This document shows, piece after piece, positions 34,287 through 42,385 of a DNA stretch of 64,000 bases. Below the pieces are notes generated by a model. That model saw only the letters and a list, made by a program, of their open reading frames with translations, was not told the origin of the DNA and ran no database searches. The stretch comes from Collinsella sp. GTDB lineage: Bacteria > Actinomycetota > Coriobacteriia > Coriobacteriales > Coriobacteriaceae. The stretch spans positions 1 to 64,000 of the forward strand of contig JAGZUC010000002.1 of assembly GCA_018380195.1 (NCBI GenBank), in the 5' to 3' direction. The position numbers were made by a program, and so were the translations under genes. Position 1 is the first letter of the stretch, and the number at the start of each line of letters is the position of its first letter.

Positions 34287-35488
34287 CGCTCAAGCTGGGC
34301 CAGCAGCTCCTCGACGACCTCGACGGCGTCCCCAACAACCTTGTACTGGGCAGCACCGAAAATGGGGGCATCCGGGTCCTCGTTGATGGCGATGATGCAC
34401 TCCGCCCCACCGATGCCGGCAAGATGTTGGATGGCGCCCGAAACACCGATACTCACGAGAAGCCTGGGCGAAACCGATACGCCCGTCTGGCCAATCTGGT
34501 GGCGATACTCCAGCCAACCCGCCTCCACGACGGGACGCGTGCAACCAAGCTCGGCACCCAGAGCCTCGGCGAGCCTTCGCATCAACGGCAGGTTTTTCTT
34601 GGAACCAATGCCGCGACCCACCACGACCAGGCGCTCGGCATTGGCGATCGAGGGCTGCTGTCCCCACTCCTCGGCGGGAATCGAGATCTCGACACGAGCC
34701 TTAGCATCATCCGCAAGCGATATCTGGGTGATCGTGCCAGAGCGGCCGTAGTCGAAGTCGGGAGCCTTAAAGATACCGGGGCGCACCGTTGCCATCTGCG
34801 GACGGTGGTTGGGGCAAATGATGGTGGCCATCAGGTTGCCGCCAAACGCCGGACGCGTCTGTTGCAGCAGTCCCGTCTCTGTATCCATCGAAAGTACGGT
34901 GCAGTCAGCCGTAAGGCCCGCCTGCAAACGCACGGCAACGCCGGGTGCCAGTTCGCGACCAAAAGCGGTCGCACCGTATAGGATGGCCTCGGGTTTGCGT
35001 TCGGCTACCAAATCGCAGATCAAGCGGGCGTAGACCTCCGCATCGTTTTGGCGCAGGCGCTCGTCGCGACAGGCCAGGACTTCGTCGGCGCCCGCGCAAA
35101 CCAGATGCTCCAGGTCCCCGAGCGAGCCCTCGGGGCTCATGCCGACCAGTGCCACCAGACGGCAGCCGCGAGCATCGGCAAGCTCGCGCCCCTTGCCCAT
35201 AAGCTCATAGGCAACGGGAGTCACCGTATCGTGCTCGTCGGTCTGCACGAAGACCCAAATGTCTCGATATGCATCAAGGTCCACCGCACCAGCGGCCTCG
35301 TCACACTCGATCGAGATAGCGTTGACAGGGCAGGCGTCGACGCACCCACCGCATAGGATACAGCCGTCGGTTACGCGGGCGCATCGGTTGGGACGCTCGC
35401 CTTCCACTACGATGCCGCCCGAGGCACAGGCGCGAACGCAGCGACCGCAGCCGATACAGGCTTCGCTATCGATAATCAGTCCGCTCAT
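34283..35488 (-). CDS. etfA: Electron transfer flavoprotein alpha subunit with N-terminal ferredoxin domain (LctC-like)
   Basis: A 401-residue EtfA. Residues 1-60 hold two 4Fe-4S motifs (CIGCGRCVRAC and CILCGGCVDAC); the rest is EtfA ending in the FAD-binding GVSGAIQHLAGIGG and INEDPDAPIF segments. EtfA with a ferredoxin-like front is typical of flavin-based electron bifurcating complexes. With EtfB and the FAD oxidase it should form an LctBCD-type complex, coupling 2-hydroxyacid (lactate) oxidation with NAD+ reduction at the expense of reduced ferredoxin. It is the third gene of the operon, starting right after etfB. Confidence 0.85.
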   Translation of the reverse strand: MSGLIIDSEACIGCGRCVRACASGGIVVEGERPNRCARVTDGCILCGGCVDACPVNAISIECDEAAGAVDLDAYRDIWVFVQTDEHDTVTPVAYELMGKGRELADARGCRLVALVGMSPEGSLGDLEHLVCAGADEVLACRDERLRQNDAEVYARLICDLVAERKPEAILYGATAFGRELAPGVAVRLQAGLTADCTVLSMDTETGLLQQTRPAFGGNLMATIICPNHRPQMATVRPGIFKAPDFDYGRSGTITQISLADDAKARVEISIPAEEWGQQPSIANAERLVVVGRGIGSKKNLPLMRRLAEALGAELGCTRPVVEAGWLEYRHQIGQTGVSVSPRLLVSIGVSGAIQHLAGIGGAECIIAINEDPDAPIFGAAQYKVVGDAVEVVEELLAQLER

Positions 35489-36304
35489 CTATGCCATCCC
35501 CTCGATAATCTTGGCAAGTTTTGCCGCCTGCTCGGACGCCGTGCCCTCAACGGCCTCGCACGTTTGGTCGCGGTCGGGCACAAACGATCGCACGACCTGT
35601 GTCGGCGAGCCGGCAAGGCCGCAGCGCGCGGGGTCGGCGTTCACGTCGGCAGCGTTGACCACGCGCACGTCCGCCTCCTCGGCCGCACGAATACCGGCAA
35701 TGCTCGGCATACGCAGTTGGCCAATCTCCTTGGCAGCCGTCATCGCGCACGGCATCTCCAGATACACCGTCTCCTCGCCGGCATCGCAGCCGTGAACAAG
35801 CGCCAGTGAACCACAGGTCGTAAAGCCCGCGCTCTGCACGCAGCTCACGTCGGTCACGCAGGGAATCTCAAAGGCACCGGCAAGCTCGGGACCAATCTGG
35901 GCCGTATCGCCGTCCACCGCCATCTTGCCGCAGATGAGCAGGTCGAAGTCCTCGTCGAGCGCCTCGATGCCGCACTTGAGGGCATAGGTGGTTGCCAGGG
36001 TATCGGCGCCTGCAAAGGCGCGATCGGTTAGTAGCAGTGCGTCATCGGCGCCTCGGGCGATGCAGTCGCGCAATAGCGATTCAGTCGCGGGGATGCCCAT
36101 CGACACCACCGTTACGCGCACGTCCATGCCAAAGCCGATAAAGTCGTCCTTCAGCGCCAGCGCGCATTCCAAAGCGCTCGCGTCAAAGGGATTAATGACC
36201 GCCTGCTTGCCATCGCGCACGATAGTATTGGTCTTGGGGTCCATCTTGACCTCGGTGCTGCCCGGCACCGCCTTGACGCACACCACCATATGGAAATCGC
36301 TCAT
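35489..36304 (-). CDS. etfB: Electron transfer flavoprotein beta subunit (LctB-like)
   Basis: A 271-residue EtfB with the family opening MVVCVKAVPGSTEVKMDPKTNTI and the AMP/FAD region ICGKMAVDGDTAQIGPELA. It pairs with EtfA to carry FAD. The D-G-D-T-A-Q pattern belongs to the bifurcating EtfB group; that is inference from family knowledge. The ATG at 36304 has GGGGG nine bases upstream; a GTG two codons earlier overlaps the oxidase stop. It sits second in the operon, its stop abutting etfA. Confidence 0.85.
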   Translation of the reverse strand: MSDFHMVVCVKAVPGSTEVKMDPKTNTIVRDGKQAVINPFDASALECALALKDDFIGFGMDVRVTVVSMGIPATESLLRDCIARGADDALLLTDRAFAGADTLATTYALKCGIEALDEDFDLLICGKMAVDGDTAQIGPELAGAFEIPCVTDVSCVQSAGFTTCGSLALVHGCDAGEETVYLEMPCAMTAAKEIGQLRMPSIAGIRAAEEADVRVVNAADVNADPARCGLAGSPTQVVRSFVPDRDQTCEAVEGTASEQAAKLAKIIEGMA

Positions 36305-36306
36305 CT

Positions 36307-37908
36307 TCACGCGCCCCCTTTCTGGACGAGCTCATCCAAGAGCTTCTCCGAAAACAGGTTGCCACGGCCCAGCTGCCCGGCAGGATCGAGCTGGAGCTTG
36401 AGCCGCGCCGACTCGACCATGGCCTCGTGACCGTACATCGTCTCCAAGAAGCCCGCCTTGATCTTGCCGACACCGTGTTCGGCGGAGACGGCGCCGCCCA
36501 TGGCCGTGACCTCGGAAGCCCACAGGGCAAAGAGCTCTCCGCCGCGGCGGTAATCCTGCGCATCGCGCGGCAGAATGTTCACATGCAGATGGTTGTTACC
36601 GATGTGCCCCCAGGCGGCAGATTCAAGCCCACTTTCGGCCAACGTGCGGCGATACAGGGCGATGACATCGGCCAAACGTGCGTTGGGCACCGACATGTCC
36701 GAGCCCAGTTTGGTGATAGTGGGATCCGTGCGGCGACGCTCGTCGATGAGCATGTTGACGCTCTCGGGCACCGCATGGCGGAAGAATCGCTGGCACTCGC
36801 GATCGACCTCGGTGCGCGCGACCCATGTCGCATCGTCGCTGCCGCCCGCAAGCTCCAGTACCCACCCCAAGTGATACAGCTCCTCAGTCGCCTGGGCTTC
36901 GTCGTCGCAGTCGAGCTCCACGTAGACACAGACCTTGGCGTCTTTGTCGAGCGCCGGCAGCGAGGCGAACGCGGTCGACTGCTCACGCTGACGACGCAGG
37001 ATATCCAGGGCGCCCGCATCGAAATATTCGATGGCAGCCGCGTGGAAGAGGACGGGACGCACAGAATCGGTGAAGGACACAGCCCTGTCTTCGCTGTCAA
37101 AGAAGCAGCTCACGCCCCAAACGACCGCAGGCGCCGTCTGCAGGGCAATCTCGAGCTCGGTGATGACGCCGAGTGTGCCACACGCACCGATAAACAGATC
37201 GATGGCATCCATATCGTCAGCAACGAAATAGCCCGAAGCATTTTTGGTCTTGGGCATGGTGTAGCCGGGAAGGTCGAGCTCGAGCGTGCGGCCCACTGCC
37301 GTCACGAGCGACAGGTGGCGGCCCTGGGCAAAAGCCTCGCCGCGCTGAAGCTCAAGCAAATCGCCATCAGCCAGCGCGACGTGGAGTCCCGTGATATGCG
37401 GGCGCATGGGGCCGTAGGCGTAGCTGCGGGCACCGGAGGCGTTACATGCCGCCATGCCGCCCAGACAGGCAGACGCCTCGGTGGGATCGGTGGGAAAGAA
37501 CTGCTCGGGGGCCTCTTGAAACTCATCGTAGGCCTTAAGCGATGCCTGGTCCCAACCAGCGGTCGGCAGCACCTTCTTGCTCAGCTGCTTGCGCAGCTCC
37601 GAGAGCACAACGCCCGGCTCCACGCGCAGCAAAAATTGGCCTTGTTCATCGCGGCGAAGGCCCAAGTAGCGATTCATACGGGAAGTATTGAGGATATGCC
37701 CGCCGTGGGGCACGGCACCGGCGGCAAGGCCGGTTCGGGCGCCCTGAACCGTTACCGGGACACGCTCGGCATGGAGCTTTTCCAAAATGGCACGGACCTC
37801 GTCTTCCGTTGTCGGAAACGAGATGCTCGATGCTTCGCCCGATGCGCGAGATTCATCGCGGCCATACTCTTCGAACTCGTCGGTGAAGGGTTTGATGGTT
37901 ACAGACAC
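36307..37908 (-). CDS. FAD-binding oxidase, D-lactate/glycolate dehydrogenase type (LctD-like)
   Basis: A 533-residue GlcD-type flavoprotein. The N-terminal FAD-binding part has the PP-loop QGARTGLAAGAVPHGG; the C-terminal FAD_oxidase_C domain ends with the typical AEHGVGKIK histidine. It oxidises a 2-hydroxy acid, probably lactate. With the next two genes (etfB, etfA with clusters) it gives the exact three-gene set of the Acetobacterium electron-confurcating lactate dehydrogenase. It starts with GTG at 37908, six bases after GGGGGAG. No lactate permease is seen next to it. Confidence 0.83.
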   Translation of the reverse strand: MSVTIKPFTDEFEEYGRDESRASGEASSISFPTTEDEVRAILEKLHAERVPVTVQGARTGLAAGAVPHGGHILNTSRMNRYLGLRRDEQGQFLLRVEPGVVLSELRKQLSKKVLPTAGWDQASLKAYDEFQEAPEQFFPTDPTEASACLGGMAACNASGARSYAYGPMRPHITGLHVALADGDLLELQRGEAFAQGRHLSLVTAVGRTLELDLPGYTMPKTKNASGYFVADDMDAIDLFIGACGTLGVITELEIALQTAPAVVWGVSCFFDSEDRAVSFTDSVRPVLFHAAAIEYFDAGALDILRRQREQSTAFASLPALDKDAKVCVYVELDCDDEAQATEELYHLGWVLELAGGSDDATWVARTEVDRECQRFFRHAVPESVNMLIDERRRTDPTITKLGSDMSVPNARLADVIALYRRTLAESGLESAAWGHIGNNHLHVNILPRDAQDYRRGGELFALWASEVTAMGGAVSAEHGVGKIKAGFLETMYGHEAMVESARLKLQLDPAGQLGRGNLFSEKLLDELVQKGGA

Positions 37909-38237
37909 GCGAACTCCCCCTTTAGCTAACTACAGTGTTTGCAGGGAGATGTTACCGCATCGTTTCGTCGACGTGTTCGAGACCGTCTCCATAATTGGCG
38001 ATTTTTACGTTCGTGCAATTCGGCGAGCGGCTGGATTTCCTCGGCAGACGATGCTTTTAACACATATGGCCCCGCCGTCACTGACCGCGCGATTGCCGCT
38101 CGAAAAAAGTTGGAGTATTTTTTGCCGCCTTTTACCTGCGGAGACGCCAATCCGTCAAGCATTTGGTCAGCAATTGGTCAAGTAACGGCTGATACGGTCG
38201 GCATCGACAGCCAAAACCGACAGAAGTTTTGGCCCCA
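37909..38237. other. 329-bp upstream region of the dehydrogenase operon, no clear gene
   Basis: Divergent control region of the dehydrogenase operon and the surface cluster. It is less GC-rich. A 78-codon frame on the minus strand (37926-38162) starts without a clear site and has no family I recognise; it might be a decayed gene or repeat. Two TTGGTCA direct repeats (38164-38179) and the AGGGAGG of the next gene are the only clear small features. Confidence 0.35.
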
Positions 38238-38254
38238 GAAGCAGGGAGGTTCCC

Positions 38255-38551
38255 ATGGCATATTACTGGCCCCAGTACGGCATCGCCATCGAAGTCGACG
38301 ACGATCCCCATCTCCTGCCTTTCGACGAAGAGGCATTCCCCGATACGACGGTCTACCACGTTACCACCGATGTGATCTGCGACCCCGAGTCGTTCTCGGC
38401 GCTCGCCCACCGCATCGCGCATATCCACGACATCGAGCTCCCTCCCGACTTCGACGAGCTTGTCTACTCACGCCGCCTGATGCTTCAAATGCTCTTTGGA
38501 GCGAACCCGTCCACCTTTGCGCGCATCTATACCGCCAAGGATGCCGCATGA
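38255..38551 (+). CDS. Small hypothetical protein, DUF559/Vsr-like nuclease fragment
   Basis: A 98-residue protein with a good site (GGGAGG, five bases before the ATG). Its start, YYWPQYGIAIEVDDDPH, followed by a VYHVTTDVI strand, resembles the catalytic strands of DUF559/Vsr-like nucleases, where the motif is E-V-D-G-x-x-H. It lacks the usual N-terminal part, so it may be a trimmed or repurposed domain. Its stop overlaps the next start (ATGA), so the two genes are translationally coupled. The assignment is inference from pattern alone. Confidence 0.65.
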   Translation: MAYYWPQYGIAIEVDDDPHLLPFDEEAFPDTTVYHVTTDVICDPESFSALAHRIAHIHDIELPPDFDELVYSRRLMLQMLFGANPSTFARIYTAKDAA

Positions 38552-39057
38552 GCGCGAAGAAGCCACCCCACTTTGCAGGCCTGGGTCGTCGCAAGAAGCT
38601 CATCGTTGCCTGCTTGGCCATCGTCTGCGCCCTTGTCGCCGTAGGACTATACGCTTGGCAGTCGCAGCCCGTACCCGAGGCGGGCGCTTCGGTTACGACG
38701 GCCGAGGGCAAAACGCGTCAGGAAATCCAAGATGAGCTCGACGCCATAGTCCGCGACAACATGATGACGATTTCGGTCGCACCGGTCGCTCAGCTGCAGG
38801 AGGACGGCAAGCTGCGCGTCAACGTGCAAAACGTCCAAGACAATAAATTTCCCCAGCGATTCCGCGTCATCCAAAACGACGAGACCATGTACGAATCCGG
38901 TGTGGTCGAGACCGGCAAGACAATCGAAACGTGCCCCGCCGGCGACATCAAAGAAGGCGAGGCGTACATCGAGATCCAGGCACTCGATGCCAAGACCCTC
39001 GACAGCCACGGCAATCCGACACGTGTCAAGGTGCGGGTTGAGCAAGCCGAGAACTAG
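38548..39057 (+). CDS. Membrane-anchored extracellular protein, unknown function
   Basis: A 169-residue protein with a positively charged N-terminus, one membrane helix (about 18-36) and no lipobox or early cleavage site, so it should stay anchored with the rest outside. The outer domain (about 60-165) looks all-beta. Its pattern (MTISVAPVAQL, then RFRVIQN, YESGVVETGKTIE, GEAYIEIQALD) resembles small beta-sandwich proteins found near surface-fibre genes in gut Firmicutes and Coriobacteriia. The ATG at 38548 overlaps the preceding stop. It belongs to a run of at least five surface genes. Confidence 0.75.
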   Translation: MSAKKPPHFAGLGRRKKLIVACLAIVCALVAVGLYAWQSQPVPEAGASVTTAEGKTRQEIQDELDAIVRDNMMTISVAPVAQLQEDGKLRVNVQNVQDNKFPQRFRVIQNDETMYESGVVETGKTIETCPAGDIKEGEAYIEIQALDAKTLDSHGNPTRVKVRVEQAEN

Positions 39058-39147
39058 CTTTTCCGGCCGACGCGGCACCGCACGCAATTCACCAGCATTC
39101 GTCCAATCATCGCGGGGACGGCCCGCGGCGAATAGAAAGGAACGACC

Positions 39148-39747
39148 ATGGACATCACCAGGAACATGAACGGAGCCAGAGCGCTCGTCGTGGGCGCGGG
39201 GCTCGCGCTCGCGCTCGCAATGGGCGCCGCCCCGACGCCAGCTATGGCGGCCGGGCGCGTTGGAACCACGAAAGTAATGGTCAGGACCGAGATCGACAAC
39301 GTTGAGTTCAAAGTTCCGACGGTTATTCCCTTCGTCGCCAAGGCCGACGGCACGCTTCAGGGCCCCTCAGAAGACGCGACCACCATCGACAATCATTCGG
39401 CCTACGGCATCCATGTCACCAACATGAAGATCGACGCCATGAACACCTGGACCATTGCTGCCGACGCCAAGGCCGGAACCGCGCAGAACTCCATCGACTT
39501 TAAGGTCGGCCCCGACGGCGCGCTCCAGAACGCCAGCGCCGCAATGCAGGGAACGGGCCTCGATCTTTCCAAGAATGCAGCCTTCGACATGGGCTACCAG
39601 GGCATTGCCGGTGGCACGGACAAAATTAAGCTCAAGACAAGCGGAAACGTCGCCCGCGTCACGCGCGACATCTTCCGCGTAACCGGCGAAGGCGATCAGG
39701 TTGCAACGATCACCTGGACGGTCGAGCCCGGTGCGCACACGGCATAA
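39148..39747 (+). CDS. Secreted surface protein, unknown function
   Basis: A 199-residue protein with a clear signal peptide (cleavage after PAMAA, about residue 35), followed by a beta-rich domain with the VEFKVPTVIPFVAKADG...NNHSAYGIHVTN type of pattern seen in small secreted surface proteins of gut bacteria. It has no anchor, no transmembrane tail and no cysteines in the mature part. AAAGGAAC lies a few bases before the ATG. The next reading frame starts inside its end. Confidence 0.75.
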   Translation: MDITRNMNGARALVVGAGLALALAMGAAPTPAMAAGRVGTTKVMVRTEIDNVEFKVPTVIPFVAKADGTLQGPSEDATTIDNHSAYGIHVTNMKIDAMNTWTIAADAKAGTAQNSIDFKVGPDGALQNASAAMQGTGLDLSKNAAFDMGYQGIAGGTDKIKLKTSGNVARVTRDIFRVTGEGDQVATITWTVEPGAHTA

Positions 39748-40012
39748 GGCCGTCGCCCTAGCCGCCGCCGTCAGCATCCTAGCGTTTGGGCCAGCCATGG
39801 CCTTTGCCCAGCAAGAACAGGCGCAGGCCGCCACGCAAGTGACGGTCGACCTCTCGGAGCTCGACCGCAGCGACCGCGAGGAACCGTTGGCGCAGACAGG
39901 CGACAGACGATGGCTCTTGGCAGCAGGCGCCACAGCAGCAGGCGCGGGGACCGCCGGCCTCGGTCTGCACATCAAACGCAGCCAGAAACAAAACACGGAC
40001 AGGCCGCACTAA
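39731..40012 (+). CDS. Small exported protein with sortase-like C-terminal signal
   Basis: About 93 residues: a signal peptide ending PAMAFA, a short acidic mature part, then LAQTG, a hydrophobic stretch and a basic tail (KRSQKQ), the layout of an LPXTG-type sorting signal (first residue L, A in place of P). The mature exposed part is only about 30 residues, very short for a sortase substrate. I use a GTG at 39731 overlapping the previous gene; a TTG at 39701 is the alternative, and the start is uncertain. No sortase gene is in this window. Confidence 0.65.
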   Translation: MRTRHKAVALAAAVSILAFGPAMAFAQQEQAQAATQVTVDLSELDRSDREEPLAQTGDRRWLLAAGATAAGAGTAGLGLHIKRSQKQNTDRPH

Positions 40013-40030
40013 ATTAGCTAAGGAGACCCC

Positions 40031-41461
40031 ATGGCATCGAAGAACCTTTTGCCCGTCGTCGCACTCTGCGGCGCGCTCGCAACCGGAACGCCTGTCGCCG
40101 CTTGGGCGACTCCCGTCATGGCAGACTCCTTACCAGCAGCCCTAAGCTCCGCACCAAATCCGTCGAGCGCCATTGCGTGCAAGCGTTTTTCGTTCGCACA
40201 GGCCGCAATCTCAACCTCGGGATGCCTTCGTCGTAATACGGACGGCTCGATAGTCGTGGATATCAATCGTTCGAACAAGGCAAACGGCTCCCAGGCGGGG
40301 TGCGCCGTCTGCACGTGGCGCTCGATTGTGCTCGATGCAGATGGCGATCCGTGCGATTTGGGGTTGCGCATCGATATCGCTTCGGTCGATGACTCGGCGA
40401 ACGGAGCGAAGGTCGCCTTCGACGGTGCGTTTTTCGAGAAAGGAGGCGGTATATGTCTGGGCTGCGCCGCCGCGAATGCAGACGATGTGCAGCCCACCCT
40501 CTCATTCACGGCATCGCTGCGGCTGACCAAGGCGGGCACCGACGCCATCGCGGCGGGAGAAGCATCCCTGCTGTTCTACGCCGCCAGTACCGAAGACACA
40601 GACATTCATTTCGAGAAGCCGGCCGGATCGCTCAGCCTTACGCGCGGGACGGAGGCAGGCCCTATTGCGATCGATACCCACACGCTAGGCAGGCAACACA
40701 TTCTTGCCGACCCGGCGCTTCTCGAGATGGAGTGGAACGGATCCGGAGCCGTCGGGATTGTCCCCTCCGCGCTTGACGCCAAGACGCTCCCCTCAAACGA
40801 CGAACCCGTCAACGCAACCATACAAGAAGAGAGCACGGACAAAGAAGCAGGTGCGGGCGACACGCCGTCGCCGACAAACAGCGTCCCAGCTTCTTTCGAA
40901 GCACCGAATGAGCCCGCTACCGGTCCAAACGATCCCGAGCTCGCGGACAGTCTGGGGCTTGCTGATCCTCAGGAGATCGATGAAGGTAACTGCTGCGTGC
41001 TTGCCGCCCTCGACCACACAGAGGTCATCGATGCTGCAAACATCGAAGTTGCCGCCGCCAATCAGCCCGTCCGCAAGTCGGCCATCATCGCATTTCCCGA
41101 ATCCATTGAAGTCGTCTATTTGCCATCGGGCGAGGTCGTGGCCCCAACGCTGCTCACCTTGTTGGGCGCCAAGAATACTCGAAACGAAATTAAAAAGGTC
41201 ACGGTTGTCGACCCTGCAACCACCGCTAAACTGCGTCTATACGCCGTTGCCCCAGACGGAGGCAAGACCTTGGAATTCGATGGCGACACACTTCTAGCCT
41301 GGCGACGTCTGGACATTATGCAAGACGTCTCGTATCAGATCGAACTCGAAGGGTTTGATCGTGCCCGCGATGCCAATATCATCGCCGCGGCTATTGAATC
41401 CCCGCAGCGGCTTATGACACTGCGCTTTGACTACTACCCCTATGTCCCGACAACCACCTGA
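40031..41461 (+). CDS. Large secreted cysteine-containing surface protein
   Basis: A 476-residue protein with an AAGGAGA site and signal peptide (cleavage near residue 31, VMA). The N-terminal half holds cysteine pairs (GCAVC, GICLGCAAA, EGNCC), an unusual feature for an extracellular protein that suggests disulphides or metal binding. A proline/acid-rich linker around residues 260-310 separates two beta-rich halves. There is no sorting signal, membrane helix or binding module at the C-terminus. I do not recognise the family. Confidence 0.75.
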   Translation: MASKNLLPVVALCGALATGTPVAAWATPVMADSLPAALSSAPNPSSAIACKRFSFAQAAISTSGCLRRNTDGSIVVDINRSNKANGSQAGCAVCTWRSIVLDADGDPCDLGLRIDIASVDDSANGAKVAFDGAFFEKGGGICLGCAAANADDVQPTLSFTASLRLTKAGTDAIAAGEASLLFYAASTEDTDIHFEKPAGSLSLTRGTEAGPIAIDTHTLGRQHILADPALLEMEWNGSGAVGIVPSALDAKTLPSNDEPVNATIQEESTDKEAGAGDTPSPTNSVPASFEAPNEPATGPNDPELADSLGLADPQEIDEGNCCVLAALDHTEVIDAANIEVAAANQPVRKSAIIAFPESIEVVYLPSGEVVAPTLLTLLGAKNTRNEIKKVTVVDPATTAKLRLYAVAPDGGKTLEFDGDTLLAWRRLDIMQDVSYQIELEGFDRARDANIIAAAIESPQRLMTLRFDYYPYVPTTT

Positions 41462-41484
41462 GGCTTAAATGCTGCGCATCATTC

Positions 41485-41510
41485 CTAATACCACTTATAT
41501 AACGTATTAG
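41485..41510. promoter_or_regulatory. CTAATAC/GTATTAG inverted repeat upstream of the DUF554 gene
   Basis: Seven-base perfect arms 12 bases apart, about 70 bases before the DUF554 start. The arms could be an operator. No regulator gene is adjacent. Confidence 0.3.
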
Positions 41511-41579
41511 ATGAGTCGCGATGTGCCTCGCATTTCATTCTGCTACGATTGCCACGTTGGCATCAATACAGGAGGGCTC

Positions 41580-42296
41580 ATGCCGGGCTTGGGAACAATC
41601 ATCAACGTTGCGCTTTTAGTTGCGGGCGGTCTTTTGGGATTAGCGGGCGGCCGCTTCATTACACCGCACATCCAAGACACGCTCATGAAAGCATCGGGGC
41701 TGTGCGTCCTGTTTATCGGCCTGGGCGGCACCATGCAAAAGATGCTCGTTATCGACGGCGGCGCCCTGTCGACCACCGGTACCACTATGCTGATCGTCTC
41801 GTTTGCCCTCGGATCGCTCATCGGCGAAGCCATCAACCTGGAAGCTGCCATCGAAAACCTCGGCGAATGGCTCAAACGCAAAACCGGCAGCGAAGGCGAC
41901 AATGAATTTACCAATGCCTTTGTCTCGGCATCGCTGACCGTCTGCATCGGCGCCATGGCCATCGTGGGATCGATTCAGGACGGCCTGCTCGGCGACTGGT
42001 CCACACTCGCCCTGAAGGGTGCACTGGACTGCATCATTGTCTGCACCATGACGGCCTCGCTCGGCCGCGGCTGCATCTTCTCGGCCCTGCCCGTCGCCGT
42101 GTTCCAGGGGACGATCACGCTGTTTGCGGGCGCGCTCTCCCCCATCATGACCACGGCGGCCCTCGACAGCCTCTCACTCGTGGGATCCATGCTCATCTTC
42201 TGCGTCGGCGTCAACCTTATCCGACCTCAGACCTTCCGCACGGCCAATATGCTTCCCTCCGTCGTCATTGCCGTCATCTACGCCCTCCTGTTCTAA
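41580..42296 (+). CDS. DUF554 membrane protein
   Basis: A 238-residue membrane protein of the DUF554 (YdfK/YqgA-like) family with about seven helices and the typical opening GLGTIINVALLVAGGLLG and middle GSIQDGLLGD. Some members are thought to be small-molecule channels or transporters, but the function is not established. GGAGG lies five bases before the ATG at 41580; an earlier in-frame start has none. It stands alone between the surface cluster and the TerB operon. Confidence 0.87.
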   Translation: MPGLGTIINVALLVAGGLLGLAGGRFITPHIQDTLMKASGLCVLFIGLGGTMQKMLVIDGGALSTTGTTMLIVSFALGSLIGEAINLEAAIENLGEWLKRKTGSEGDNEFTNAFVSASLTVCIGAMAIVGSIQDGLLGDWSTLALKGALDCIIVCTMTASLGRGCIFSALPVAVFQGTITLFAGALSPIMTTAALDSLSLVGSMLIFCVGVNLIRPQTFRTANMLPSVVIAVIYALLF

Positions 42297-42385
42297 ATCT
42301 ATCTACGTTGCGGCATTTCGAACATCTGTTTGATGCTGTGCTATGATATGAGGTCACCGACACCGTATAGGGAGAGGAGAGGGCG

